Assembly: GCA_041494445.1 (NCBI GenBank)
Contig: JBGQAU010000046.1
Location: 1 to 24,020 of the forward strand
DNA: 24,020 bases
Origin: JAIQFR01 sp041494445
Lineage (GTDB): Bacteria; Acidobacteriota; Polarisedimenticolia; Polarisedimenticolales; JAIQFR01
Direction of reading: 5' to 3'
Shown here: in pieces, positions 1 through 6,233 of the stretch
How positions within the stretch are numbered: the stretch's first letter is position 1
Layout: each line of letters starts with the position of its first letter
The notes under the pieces: model-generated
Told to the model about the DNA's origin: nothing
Seen by the model: only the letters and a program-made list of their open reading frames with translations
Databases searched by the model: none
Position numbers and translations under genes: made by a program

Positions 1-2828
1 ATCTCGGCGAGCAGCGACGCGTCAGAGCTGACGCGCGCCAGCACGTCATCGACGTCGAGGACGACGGGCCCGGAAGGCGCCGGGGCCTCCTGCTCCCGCG
101 TCGGCGGAGCGGGTGCGGAGGAGATCAGGCGTTCGATCTCGCCGAACAGCTTCTCGGGGCGAATCGGCTTGGCGATGTATCCGTCCATCCCGGCCGCGAG
201 GCAGCGCTCGGCGTCCCCCTTGAGCGCGTGCGCCGTGAGCGCGATCACCGGGACATGCCCTCCGCTAACCTTCTCCCTAGCACGCAGCGCCGCCGTCGCT
301 TCGAAGCCGTCCATGTCCGGCATCTGCACGTCCATCAGCACCAGGTCGAAGCGCTCCCGCTCGAGGGCCGCGAGGGCCTGTCTCCCGTCCCCCACGGTCA
401 CGACCGTATGGCCTGCCTTCTCGAGCATCCTCGAGGCGACCAGCTGGTTGACCGGGTTGTCCTCGGCGAGGAGGAGCCTGAGGTTCCTTCGGGCCTCCTG
501 CAGCGAGTGCCGGGTGACCAGGCCGCCCGCGCCGTCCGTCGGTTCGGCGGCGAGAACGCCTCGCACCATCTCCAGCAAGTCGAAGCTCAGCACGGGCTTC
601 GTGAGGTAGCCCGAGACGCCGAGCTTCCGGCACCGCGCGCCGTCGCCCGGCCTCCCGGCGGAGGTCAGGAGCAGGAGCTTCGTGGCGGAGATCCTCGCGT
701 CCTGCCGGATCCGCTCGGTGAGCCCGAAGCCGTCCATCCCGGGCATCAGCGCGTCGAGAAGGGCCAGCGCGAACGGATCTCCCGCCTCTCGCGCCTTCTT
801 GAGGGCGGCGAGCGCCGCGGGGCCGGAGTCGGCCTCCGCCGGCCGCATGTCCCACCCCCGTAACATCTCCACGAGGATTCTGCGGTTCGTCGCGTTGTCG
901 TCCACGACCAGCGCGTGCAGACCTTGCAGGCTCACGGCGCCGACGCGGGGCGCGGGAACGGCCTCTTCCGTGCCGAGGGCGAAGCGCGCGGTGAACTGGA
1001 AGATGCTCCCCTTCCCCACCTCGCTCTCGACCCAGAAGCGCCCCCGCATCAGCTCGACCAGCCGCGCGGCGATGGCGAGGCCAAGGCCGGTGCCGCCGTA
1101 CTTCCGGGTCGTGGACCCGTCGGCCTGCGAGAACGGCTCGAAGATGACCTTCCGCTTGTCCTCCGGGATCCCGATCCCCGTGTCGCTCACGGAGTAGCGG
1201 AGCACGACCTCGCCCTCGTGGCGCTCCTCGACGGCGACCTCCACCACGACCTCGCCGCGCTCCGTGAACTTGACCGCGTTCCCGACGAGGTTGACGAGGA
1301 CCTGCCGCAGGCGGCCCGGGTCCCCTACGAGCGCGTCCGGGACGCCGGGCTTGACGCGGCAGGTTACCTCCAGTCCCTTCTGCTGCGCCCGGAACGCGAG
1401 GGTCTTGAGCGTGTCGCGCAGGTTGTGGCCGACGCTGAAGGGGGTGCTCTCGAGGTCGAGCCGACCGGCCTCGACCTTCGAGAGGTCCAGGATGTCGTTC
1501 AGCAGCGTCAGCAGCGAGTCCGCGGAGACCTTGATCATCTCGAGGTACTCGCGCTGCTCGGGGTTGAGGTCGGTGCCGAGGGCGAGGTCCGTCATGCCGA
1601 TCACGCCGTTCATCGGGGTGCGGATCTCGTGGCTCATGTTCGCCAAGAACTCCGACTTCAGCCGGGCCGCCTCGAGCGCCGTGTTCCGGGCCTCGGCGAG
1701 CGCCTCCGCCTGCTTCTCCGCCTCGAGGCGGGCCTCCTCCACCGCGGCGTAGTTGCGGCGGAGCTCCTCCTCGGTGCGCTTCCGCGACGTGATGTCCTGG
1801 ACGACCGTCACGTAGCCGCGGGTGCGTCCGTCGCGGTCGCGCATCGCGGACACGGAGAAGGAGACGTCGATCCGGCGACCGTCCCGCGCCACGACGACCG
1901 ATTCCTGGTCGCTGAGCGAGCCGTCCCGGAACAGCCGCTCGAGGCCGGCGTCCACCGGGCGCTCGCCGCCGAACAGCATCTGCACCGGCCGCCCGACCAG
2001 TTCCTTCTCCTCGTAGCCCGTGAGCCGGAGGGCGGCGCGGTTGACCATCTCGATGGTCGCGTCGGGCCGGATCACCACCAGGGCGTCCATGAGGGAGCGG
2101 ATGATGTCGTCGAAGTAGTCCTTGGAGACGGTGGTCCCGCCGAGGTTCTCCGCCATGCGGTTGAACGCCTCGGCGAGCATCCCGACCTCGTCGTGCGTCC
2201 CGATCTCGATGCGGGTGTCGAGGTTCCCGGTGCCGATGGCCGCGGCCGCGTTCGCCAGGCGGACGAGCGGGCGGGTGACCAGCCGCTGGAGCCGCGACGA
2301 CACCAGGAACGCCACGATGGAAGATGCGAGTGCCACGATCGACACCGCGATGGCGTACCGCCATAGGCGCGCCCGTACGGCGTCAAGGTTCGAGTCGAGG
2401 TAGAGGGTCCCGACCGCTTCCCCGTCCAGCACGATCGGCCGGGACAGGACGAGGCGCCCCCGCTCGAAGCGCACACCGGGAGCCGGAGGGCGGCTCGGCG
2501 TGGCGAGCCGGGACGCGGCCATTCCGTCGTACACGGCGAGCGGATCGCCGCTCCGGCCGTAGATCACGGCCTTCTCGATGTTCGGGGTCGCCCTCAGGGC
2601 CGAGAGCATCTCCTGCGCGGAGCGCGCGTCGCCGAACGTGATCGCCGCGGTGCTGTTGCTCCCGATGACCTTTCCCAGGATCCTGAGGTCGTTGACCCTA
2701 TCGCGGCGGAACGTCACGAGATCGTAGGAGACGAACGTGATCGAGGCGAGAAGCAGCGCGGACAGGCTGGTCAGGGTGGTGACGAGCAAGACCTTTTGCC
2801 GGAACGGGAGGTCGCGAGGCGCGAGCAT
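1..2828 (-). CDS. CHASE8-HAMP-PAS hybrid sensor histidine kinase with two receiver domains (partial, C-terminus beyond left edge)
   Basis: A membrane-bound hybrid kinase for a multistep phosphorelay; 942 codons are visible and the frame stays open to the window edge. Domains in order: TM1 at about residues 12-34; a periplasmic segment at 35-155 with the CHASE8-like stretch GSNSTAAITFGD near 56-67; TM2 at 158-178; HAMP at about 178-232; PAS at about 238-345; coiled coil at 350-390; HisKA with MSHEIRTPMNG, phosphoacceptor His400; HATPase_c with an N box (NLVGNAVKFT) and SDTGIGI near 550; receiver 1 with Asp692 (LLDALMPGMDG); receiver 2 with Asp833 (LMDVQMPDMDG). From about residue 920 the text VLDVDDVLARVSSDASLL looks like the start of an Hpt domain. 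The ATG at 2828 is preceded by GGGAGGA with 8 nt spacing and lies 1 nt after the stop of the YfiR-like gene, so the two are almost surely co-transcribed. The regulated genes are not in view. Confidence 0.93.
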   Translation of the reverse strand, partial: MLAPRDLPFRQKVLLVTTLTSLSALLLASITFVSYDLVTFRRDRVNDLRILGKVIGSNSTAAITFGDARSAQEMLSALRATPNIEKAVIYGRSGDPLAVYDGMAASRLATPSRPPAPGVRFERGRLVLSRPIVLDGEAVGTLYLDSNLDAVRARLWRYAIAVSIVALASSIVAFLVSSRLQRLVTRPLVRLANAAAAIGTGNLDTRIEIGTHDEVGMLAEAFNRMAENLGGTTVSKDYFDDIIRSLMDALVVIRPDATIEMVNRAALRLTGYEEKELVGRPVQMLFGGERPVDAGLERLFRDGSLSDQESVVVARDGRRIDVSFSVSAMRDRDGRTRGYVTVVQDITSRKRTEEELRRNYAAVEEARLEAEKQAEALAEARNTALEAARLKSEFLANMSHEIRTPMNGVIGMTDLALGTDLNPEQREYLEMIKVSADSLLTLLNDILDLSKVEAGRLDLESTPFSVGHNLRDTLKTLAFRAQQKGLEVTCRVKPGVPDALVGDPGRLRQVLVNLVGNAVKFTERGEVVVEVAVEERHEGEVVLRYSVSDTGIGIPEDKRKVIFEPFSQADGSTTRKYGGTGLGLAIAARLVELMRGRFWVESEVGKGSIFQFTARFALGTEEAVPAPRVGAVSLQGLHALVVDDNATNRRILVEMLRGWDMRPAEADSGPAALAALKKAREAGDPFALALLDALMPGMDGFGLTERIRQDARISATKLLLLTSAGRPGDGARCRKLGVSGYLTKPVLSFDLLEMVRGVLAAEPTDGAGGLVTRHSLQEARRNLRLLLAEDNPVNQLVASRMLEKAGHTVVTVGDGRQALAALERERFDLVLMDVQMPDMDGFEATAALRAREKVSGGHVPVIALTAHALKGDAERCLAAGMDGYIAKPIRPEKLFGEIERLISSAPAPPTREQEAPAPSGPVVLDVDDVLARVSSDASLLAE

Positions 2829-2829
2829 G

Positions 2830-3498
2830 TCAGCGTCCTCCCACGGCGGGATCCCGTACCACCCGGGCCACCGAGAGCAGCCTGGAGCTGATCTTGAGCC
2901 CCGCGCGGGCCGCGGCGTCGAGGTCGATCTCGAACCGGACCCCGCGGTCTTCCATGAAGAAGCGGATCACCCCGCCGTCGCGTGTTCCGGGCGCGATCTC
3001 GGTGACGGTGAGCACGGGCGCGCCGCGCAGCGTCTCCAGGATCTCGGGAAGTCGCCGGTCCTCGGAGCGGCCTATGAAGAGGATGCGACAGGTCGTCGCG
3101 TCCTTCGGGTCACGGAGGCGCCGGACCGCGATCGCCTGTCCGTTGAAGGTCTTGCCGGCGACGGTCCGGTCGAGGATCTCCCCGAAGGGATCGGGCCCCA
3201 GGATGCCGATGGTGAACGTGCGATCCCGGGTCTCAGGAACACCGGGCCACTCGACGAATCGCGCGAAGTTGAAGAGGAACGCGGCCTTGACCTCGTACTC
3301 GAGCGCGGCGGGCACCTCGGATTGGCGTGCCGCCTCAACGGCCGGGCACGGCGCGAAGAGTCCGAGGAGCATCGCGAGGAACCAACCCATCGCGCGACGC
3401 AAGCGCCGGATGCCGCGGTGCCGCGCGGCCCGCTCCGCGCGACCTCGGACGAGAGTCCGCGAAGCGGTGGGACCCGACGAGTCCATCGTCGTGGACAC
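2830..3498 (-). CDS. YfiR-family (DUF4154) periplasmic protein
   Basis: A 222-residue protein of the YfiR/DUF4154 family. In Pseudomonas, YfiR is a periplasmic redox-responsive repressor that binds the periplasmic domain of YfiN. Family marks seen here are VKAAFLFNFARFVEWP at about residues 70-85, the central FTIGILGPDPFG, and the C-terminal pair GGVIRFFMEDRGVRFEIDL and AGLKISSRLLSVARVV. A hydrophobic segment at about 38-50 ending in AVEA fits a Sec signal peptide cleaved near residue 56, behind an unusually long basic n-region. The start is GTG at 3498, with AGGAGG about 12 nt upstream; an ATG at 3486 or a later codon near the signal peptide is possible. Its stop is 1 nt before the start of a CHASE8 kinase, the sensor type YfiR is known to partner, so it probably gates that kinase. 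It has no YfiB-type lipoprotein neighbour in view. Confidence 0.9.
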   Translation of the reverse strand: MSTTMDSSGPTASRTLVRGRAERAARHRGIRRLRRAMGWFLAMLLGLFAPCPAVEAARQSEVPAALEYEVKAAFLFNFARFVEWPGVPETRDRTFTIGILGPDPFGEILDRTVAGKTFNGQAIAVRRLRDPKDATTCRILFIGRSEDRRLPEILETLRGAPVLTVTEIAPGTRDGGVIRFFMEDRGVRFEIDLDAAARAGLKISSRLLSVARVVRDPAVGGR

Positions 3499-3582
3499 GG
3501 TGGCTTGGTGCCTCCTTCCGAGGTTTCTCGACCCGTCACCCGTAGCAGACCTCGTTGAGAACCTAGGTCCGTCGTTTCGGCA

Positions 3583-3623
3583 TGTTCCAATATGATTTCG
3601 TTAGAGTATCACATATTGAAACA
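3583..3623. repeat. 12-bp inverted repeat, candidate operator between yfiR-like and parA
   Basis: The arms TGTTCCAATATG (3583-3594) and CATATTGAAACA (3612-3623) are reverse complements at 11 of 12 positions, separated by 17 nt. They lie just upstream of the TATAAT at 3636 on the plus strand and just downstream of the candidate minus-strand promoter for the yfiR-like gene. A dimeric regulator bound here could affect both directions. No U-tract follows, so a terminator is less likely. Confidence 0.55.
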
Positions 3624-3632
3624 TATCATAGC

Positions 3633-3641
3633 TGGTATAAT
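3633..3641 (+). promoter_or_regulatory. Candidate extended -10 promoter toward parAB
   Basis: TGG-TATAAT combines a perfect -10 hexamer with the TGN extension. No good -35 is present at 16-18 bp; TTGAAA at 3616 is only 14 bp away. A transcript starting near 3648 would have a roughly 290-nt leader that crosses both parS sites before the parA start. Confidence 0.4.
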
Positions 3642-3666
3642 ATAACTAGCCCACCACGGGGCGCAA
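3639..3666 (-). promoter_or_regulatory. Candidate promoter toward the yfiR-like gene
   Basis: On the minus strand TTGCGC (complement of 3661-3666) is followed after 16 bp by TATATT (complement of 3639-3644). It points at the YfiR-kinase operon, overlaps the candidate plus-strand -10, and leaves a leader of about 130 nt that contains the inverted repeat at 3583-3623. Confidence 0.3.
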
Positions 3667-3778
3667 GTTTGACGATTGCGCCGGCGCGGGTGCTTCATAT
3701 GACGAATTTGTAACGAAAGTCGTAAATAAGGCGAAAATTAAAACGGTCCACGTTGCGTGATTTTCCTCCATGCCGCCG

Positions 3779-3794
3779 TGTTCCACGTGGAACA
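3779..3794. promoter_or_regulatory. parS centromere site (perfect 16-bp palindrome)
   Basis: TGTTCCACGTGGAACA is a perfect palindrome identical to the widespread bacterial parS consensus that ParB recognises to load and spread. It lies about 145 bp upstream of the parA start, so ParB binding here could also repress parAB. Confidence 0.95.
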
Positions 3795-3822
3795 ACTCAA
3801 GAATTTTCTCGCAAGTGCCGCG

Positions 3823-3838
3823 AGCTCCACGTGGAACA
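3823..3838. promoter_or_regulatory. Second parS site (14/16 match)
   Basis: AGCTCCACGTGGAACA differs from the perfect site at 3779 only at positions 1 and 3 of the left half and keeps the CACGTG core and the whole right half. Centre-to-centre distance to the first parS is 44 bp, about four helical turns. Confidence 0.8.
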
Positions 3839-3936
3839 GAGCCGTTGGGTTGACCTGCGAGCGCGGGAAGGGCAGAATCGATCGTACCGCCAAGCGGCGG
3901 GTGCGGCGCGCCGGGCCAGCGGCGCCGGGAGGCAGC

Positions 3937-4728
3937 TTGAGTCGAGTCGTCGCGATCGTGAACCAAAAAGGGGGTGTCGGGAAAACGACGACGGCGGTCA
4001 GCCTCGCGGCGGCGCTCGCCATCGCGGAGCGCCCGACGCTCCTGATCGATCTGGATCCCCAGGCGAACTCGACCCGCGCCCTGGGGTTTCCTGAGGATCC
4101 GGAGCGCGCCGGGATCTACGACGCCCTCTCGGGAGGCGCCGGCGCGGCGGAGATCCAGCTCATCGTGGATGCCCTCCCCTTCCTTGCGCTGATCCCGTCG
4201 GACAGGAATCTGATCGGTGCGGAGATCGAGCTGGTGGACGCGGCCGAGCGCGAGTTCCGGCTGAAGAAACTGCTCGAACCGATCAAGGCCCGGTTCGATC
4301 ACCTGCTCATTGACTGCCCGCCCTCCCTCGGTCTCCTGACCGTCAACGCCCTCACGGCCGCAGACGCCGTTCTGATCCCGGTGCAGTGCGAGTACTTGGC
4401 GCTCGAGGGGATCTCGCAGCTCACCGACACCCTGGACCGGGTCCGTGCGGCGCTCAACCCGACGCTCGAGATCGAAGGGATCCTGATGACGATGTACGAC
4501 GAGCGCACGAATCTCTCGAAGCAGGTGGTAGAGGAGGTTCGCAGCGTCTTCGGTCGCCAGGTCTTCGAGACCGTGATTCCGCGTAACATCCGGCTCGGCG
4601 AGGCGCCGAGCCACGGTAAGGCCATTTTCCTCTATGACATCCGCTCTCGAGGGGCGGAAGCCTATTTGAACCTGGCCAAGGAGTTCTTGGAGCATGACGC
4701 GAAAAGCATTGGGGAAAGGGCTTCGTAG
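3937..4728 (+). CDS. parA: Chromosome partitioning ATPase ParA (Soj)
   Basis: A 263-residue ParA/Soj-type ATPase that binds DNA non-specifically and moves ParB-parS complexes. The deviant Walker A motif NQKGGVGKTTT lies at residues 9-19, with signature Lys11 and Lys16; Walker A' LLIDLDPQANST follows near 34-45, and Walker B is LLIDCPPSLGLL. The C-terminal part carries the usual GLNI-equivalent stretch and IPRNIRLGEAPSHG. The start is TTG at 3937 with GGGAGG 4 nt upstream; the frame is open back to 3757, but an ATG there would add about 60 residues outside the family and would run through both parS sites. The 3' end overlaps parB by 35 nt, indicating translational coupling. Length matches chromosomal ParA proteins. 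Confidence 0.96.
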   Translation: MSRVVAIVNQKGGVGKTTTAVSLAAALAIAERPTLLIDLDPQANSTRALGFPEDPERAGIYDALSGGAGAAEIQLIVDALPFLALIPSDRNLIGAEIELVDAAEREFRLKKLLEPIKARFDHLLIDCPPSLGLLTVNALTAADAVLIPVQCEYLALEGISQLTDTLDRVRAALNPTLEIEGILMTMYDERTNLSKQVVEEVRSVFGRQVFETVIPRNIRLGEAPSHGKAIFLYDIRSRGAEAYLNLAKEFLEHDAKSIGERAS

Positions 4729-5593
4729 CCTCATCCCGGAGGCTCCCGCCCGAGTTCCGCCGACGCCGGCGGCGACCGCCGCGGCGGAGCCGGTCCGAAC
4801 CATCGACATCGATCAGATCCGCGGGAATCGGAAGCAGCCTCGGCAGAGATTCGACGAAGAAGGGCTCGAGGCACTGGCCCGCTCGCTGAAATCCGAGGGG
4901 GTCCTCCAGCCGGTCCTGGTGCGGCCGCTCGCAGATGGCCGGTTCGAGCTGGTCGCCGGCGAGCGGCGATGGAGAGCCGCACAGAAGGCCGGGCTTCTCC
5001 GGATCCCCGCCGTGGTTCGGGAGGTCCCCGACGAGCGGTTGCTCGAGATCGCTTTGATCGAGAACCTGCAACGCGAAAACCTGAACCCGATCGAGGAGGC
5101 ACAGGCCTACCGGACCCTCATCGAAACCCTCGGCATGAAGCAGCAGGACGTCGCGGACCGCGTCGGCAAGCAGAGATCCTCGGTTGCCAACGCCCTGCGG
5201 CTGCTGTCTCTTTCCGCGCCGGTCCAGGAACGCCTGAAGGCCGGCGAGCTCAACATGGGGCAGGGGCGTGCGCTCGCATCCCTGCCGGATCACCACGAGC
5301 AGGAACGTCTGGCTGAGAAGACCGTCCGCGAGGGGTTGTCGGTGCGCCAGGTGGAGTCGCTCGTCGCGGCCATCCTCAAGAGCGGGACGGATCGAAAGGC
5401 CAGGAGCGCGCCGCGCCGGGACCCGAACCTCGTCGCGGCGGAGGAGAATCTCCAGCGCGCGATCGGGACCCGGGTCCGCATCGTCGAGGGCCGGAAAGGG
5501 GGACGGATCGAGCTCCACTTCTACAGCCCCGAGGAGATGCAGCGCGTCTACCAGCTCGTCCTCGACGTCGCCCGACGAAGGGGGGAAGCGTGA
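4694..5593 (+). CDS. parB: Chromosome partitioning protein ParB (Spo0J), CTP-dependent parS clamp
   Basis: A 299-residue ParB. The N-terminal ParA-contact motif is ALGKGLRSLIP at 5-15; the ParB/Srx-type CTPase domain covers about 36-130, with GERRWRA at 89-95 and ENLQREN at 123-129; the helix-turn-helix (MKQQDVADRVGKQRSSVANAL) spans about 148-168; the C-terminal dimerisation domain ends in FYSPEEMQRVYQLV. A Pro/Ala-rich linker fills 16-33. It overlaps parA by 35 nt and acts on the two parS sites upstream. The GTG of a small open frame overlaps its stop codon (GTGA). Confidence 0.97.
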   Translation: MTRKALGKGLRSLIPEAPARVPPTPAATAAAEPVRTIDIDQIRGNRKQPRQRFDEEGLEALARSLKSEGVLQPVLVRPLADGRFELVAGERRWRAAQKAGLLRIPAVVREVPDERLLEIALIENLQRENLNPIEEAQAYRTLIETLGMKQQDVADRVGKQRSSVANALRLLSLSAPVQERLKAGELNMGQGRALASLPDHHEQERLAEKTVREGLSVRQVESLVAAILKSGTDRKARSAPRRDPNLVAAEENLQRAIGTRVRIVEGRKGGRIELHFYSPEEMQRVYQLVLDVARRRGEA

Positions 5594-5781
5594 GAAGCGA
5601 CCGGGCCGGGCGCCTCGAGGCACGAAGCGCCGACAGCATTGTCTGCATTTTGGAATTTGCCGACATATCAGTCGGCTCGGCGACCTGCGCCGACAATATC
5701 GTAGGCAAAACAGTCTGGGCCGACCTAATTGTCGGCCACACCGTCACCCCCTTCGCCCGGCGCCTCGTGACGGCGGGATGA
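5590..5781 (+). CDS. Possible 63-aa decapeptide-repeat microprotein (uncertain)
   Basis: An open frame whose GTG start overlaps the parB stop (GTGA) and whose TGA overlaps the bactofilin ATG (ATGA), the arrangement of a translationally coupled operon gene. The middle of the product consists of four 10-residue units beginning ADSIVC, ADISVG, ADNIVG and ADLIVG; the last two units approximate ADxIVGxTVx. I recognise no family. Against coding: the repeat codons use more A/T third positions than the surrounding genes, no strong ribosome binding site of its own is seen, and the same bases form DNA palindromes (see the array entry). The DNA and protein repeats may be two views of one thing, because GCC-GAC (Ala-Asp) and GTC-GGC (Val-Gly) are reverse complements. 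Confidence 0.3.
   Translation: MRSDRAGRLEARSADSIVCILEFADISVGSATCADNIVGKTVWADLIVGHTVTPFARRLVTAG
5629..5736. repeat. Four 18-bp palindromes at an exact 30-bp period
   Basis: Units are GCCGACAGCATTGTCTGC (5629-5646), GCCGACATATCAGTCGGC (5659-5676), GCCGACAATATCGTAGGC (5689-5706) and GCCGACCTAATTGTCGGC (5719-5736). The left arm GCCGAC is invariant; the right arm GTCGGC is perfect in units 2 and 4 and one base off in units 1 and 3. The six central bases are AT-rich and the three 12-bp spacers are largely unrelated. Start-to-start distance is 30 bp each time, near three helical turns, which would put the sites on roughly one DNA face. A shared ancestor near GCCGACAATATTGTCGGC is plausible. The array fills most of the gap between parB and the bactofilin gene. 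Function is unknown. Confidence 0.92.
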
Positions 5782-6092
5782 GGTTCCGCCGGAAGACTGG
5801 CGACCCGGCACCGGAGCCGGGACTCCCACGCGATGTACTGGGATTTCTGGGGGAAGGGAACCGCATCGACGGCGAGATCCACCTCACCGCGGGCTTCAGG
5901 GTGGACGGCCGCGTCTCCGGGAGCGTGAGATCCCCCTCGACGCTGGTCGTCGGCCCGACGGGGGAGATCGAGTCGGCCGACCTCCGCGTGAAGACGCTCT
6001 CGGTCAGCGGCCTCGTGCGCGGCAGGCTCCGGATCGGAGAGCGCCTCGAGGTCCGCCACGACGCCCCGAGAACCCTCGACCCCGTTTGTTGA
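5778..6092 (+). CDS. Bactofilin-family protein (short)
   Basis: A 104-residue bactofilin (DUF583 type), a polymer-forming beta-helical cytoskeletal protein often tied to cell shape, polarity or ParAB positioning. The family pattern is visible as FLGEGNRIDGEI, then RVDGRVSGSVRSPSTLVVGPTG, then the rung repeats ADLRVKTLSVSGLVRGRLRIGERLEVR. The start is ATG at 5778, overlapping the TGA of the small repeat frame. At 104 residues it is at the short end of the family: after the LEVR rung it stops with HDAPRTLDPVC, where many bactofilins continue for one or two more rungs. No frameshift is needed to explain this. Myxobacterial and caulobacterial bactofilins interact with ParAB machinery, so its place after parB is functionally sensible. 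Confidence 0.85.
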   Translation: MRFRRKTGDPAPEPGLPRDVLGFLGEGNRIDGEIHLTAGFRVDGRVSGSVRSPSTLVVGPTGEIESADLRVKTLSVSGLVRGRLRIGERLEVRHDAPRTLDPVC

Positions 6093-6116
6093 CGGTCCGA
6101 AAGCGGCTATGATAAC
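6089..6116 (+). promoter_or_regulatory. Candidate promoter for the atp genes
   Basis: TTGACG at 6089 overlaps the bactofilin stop; a -10-like GATAAC at 6111 is 16 bp downstream, inside TATGATAAC. It would give the atp operon its own transcript with a leader of about 110 nt. The -10 match is only moderate. Confidence 0.35.
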
Positions 6117-6131
6117 GTCCGCCATCTCCAA

Positions 6132-6177
6132 CAAGGGACATGTGTTTCCCCCTGTCTCCTTGGCGACCTCAAGGGGG
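6132..6177 (+). other. atp operon leader with alternative hairpins
   Basis: In the gap before atpH, CAAGGGACA (6132-6140) can pair with TGTCTCCTTG (6153-6162, one bulged base). The same CCTTG (6158-6162) can instead pair with CAAGG (6170-6174) over a 7-nt loop, extended by G-U and G-C pairs. The two stems exclude each other, as in attenuators or structured leaders. The pairing is by inspection only and no known riboswitch was recognised. Confidence 0.3.
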
Positions 6178-6233
6178 AGGGGACGCGCGTCCTCGCGGTT
6201 GGGCGGCACGCGGGTTCGAGAGTTAGAGGGTCC

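Larger units (their letters stand above)
3581..3770. other. AT-rich island in the divergent yfiR-like/parA intergenic region
   Basis: The 438-nt gap between the two divergent genes (3499-3936) holds a conspicuous AT-rich stretch inside otherwise very GC-rich DNA. It carries an inverted repeat, a TATAAT hexamer and runs such as AAAATTAAAAC near 3733-3743, and it ends just before a perfect parS. I see no coding potential in it. The composition would suit a divergent promoter or a DNA unwinding element. I could not find a convincing DnaA box (TTATNCACA on either strand), so an origin is not claimed. Confidence 0.6.

Noticed and set aside
277..2364. A 695-codon minus-strand open frame inside the kinase gene
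   Set aside because: It is a shadow: the frame giving MSHEIRTPMNG, the two receiver Asp motifs and the SDTGIGI box is a different minus frame that runs unbroken from 2828 to the window edge.
3581..3770. Replication origin oriC
   Set aside because: AT-rich and beside parS, but no convincing DnaA boxes and no dnaA, gyrB, mnmG or rsmG in view; kept only as a question.
3757..3936. ParA start at the upstream ATG (3757)
   Set aside because: It would add about 60 residues without family similarity, run through both parS sites, and ignores the GGGAGG before the TTG at 3937, which directly precedes SRVVAIVNQKGG.
5629..5736. CRISPR array
   Set aside because: The 30-bp period is too short for repeat plus spacer (spacers would be 12 bp), the repeats are imperfect, and no cas genes are present.
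5629..5736. Additional parS sites for ParB
   Set aside because: The palindrome GCCGAC-N6-GTCGGC lacks the CACGTG core and bears no resemblance to the parS sites at 3779 and 3823.
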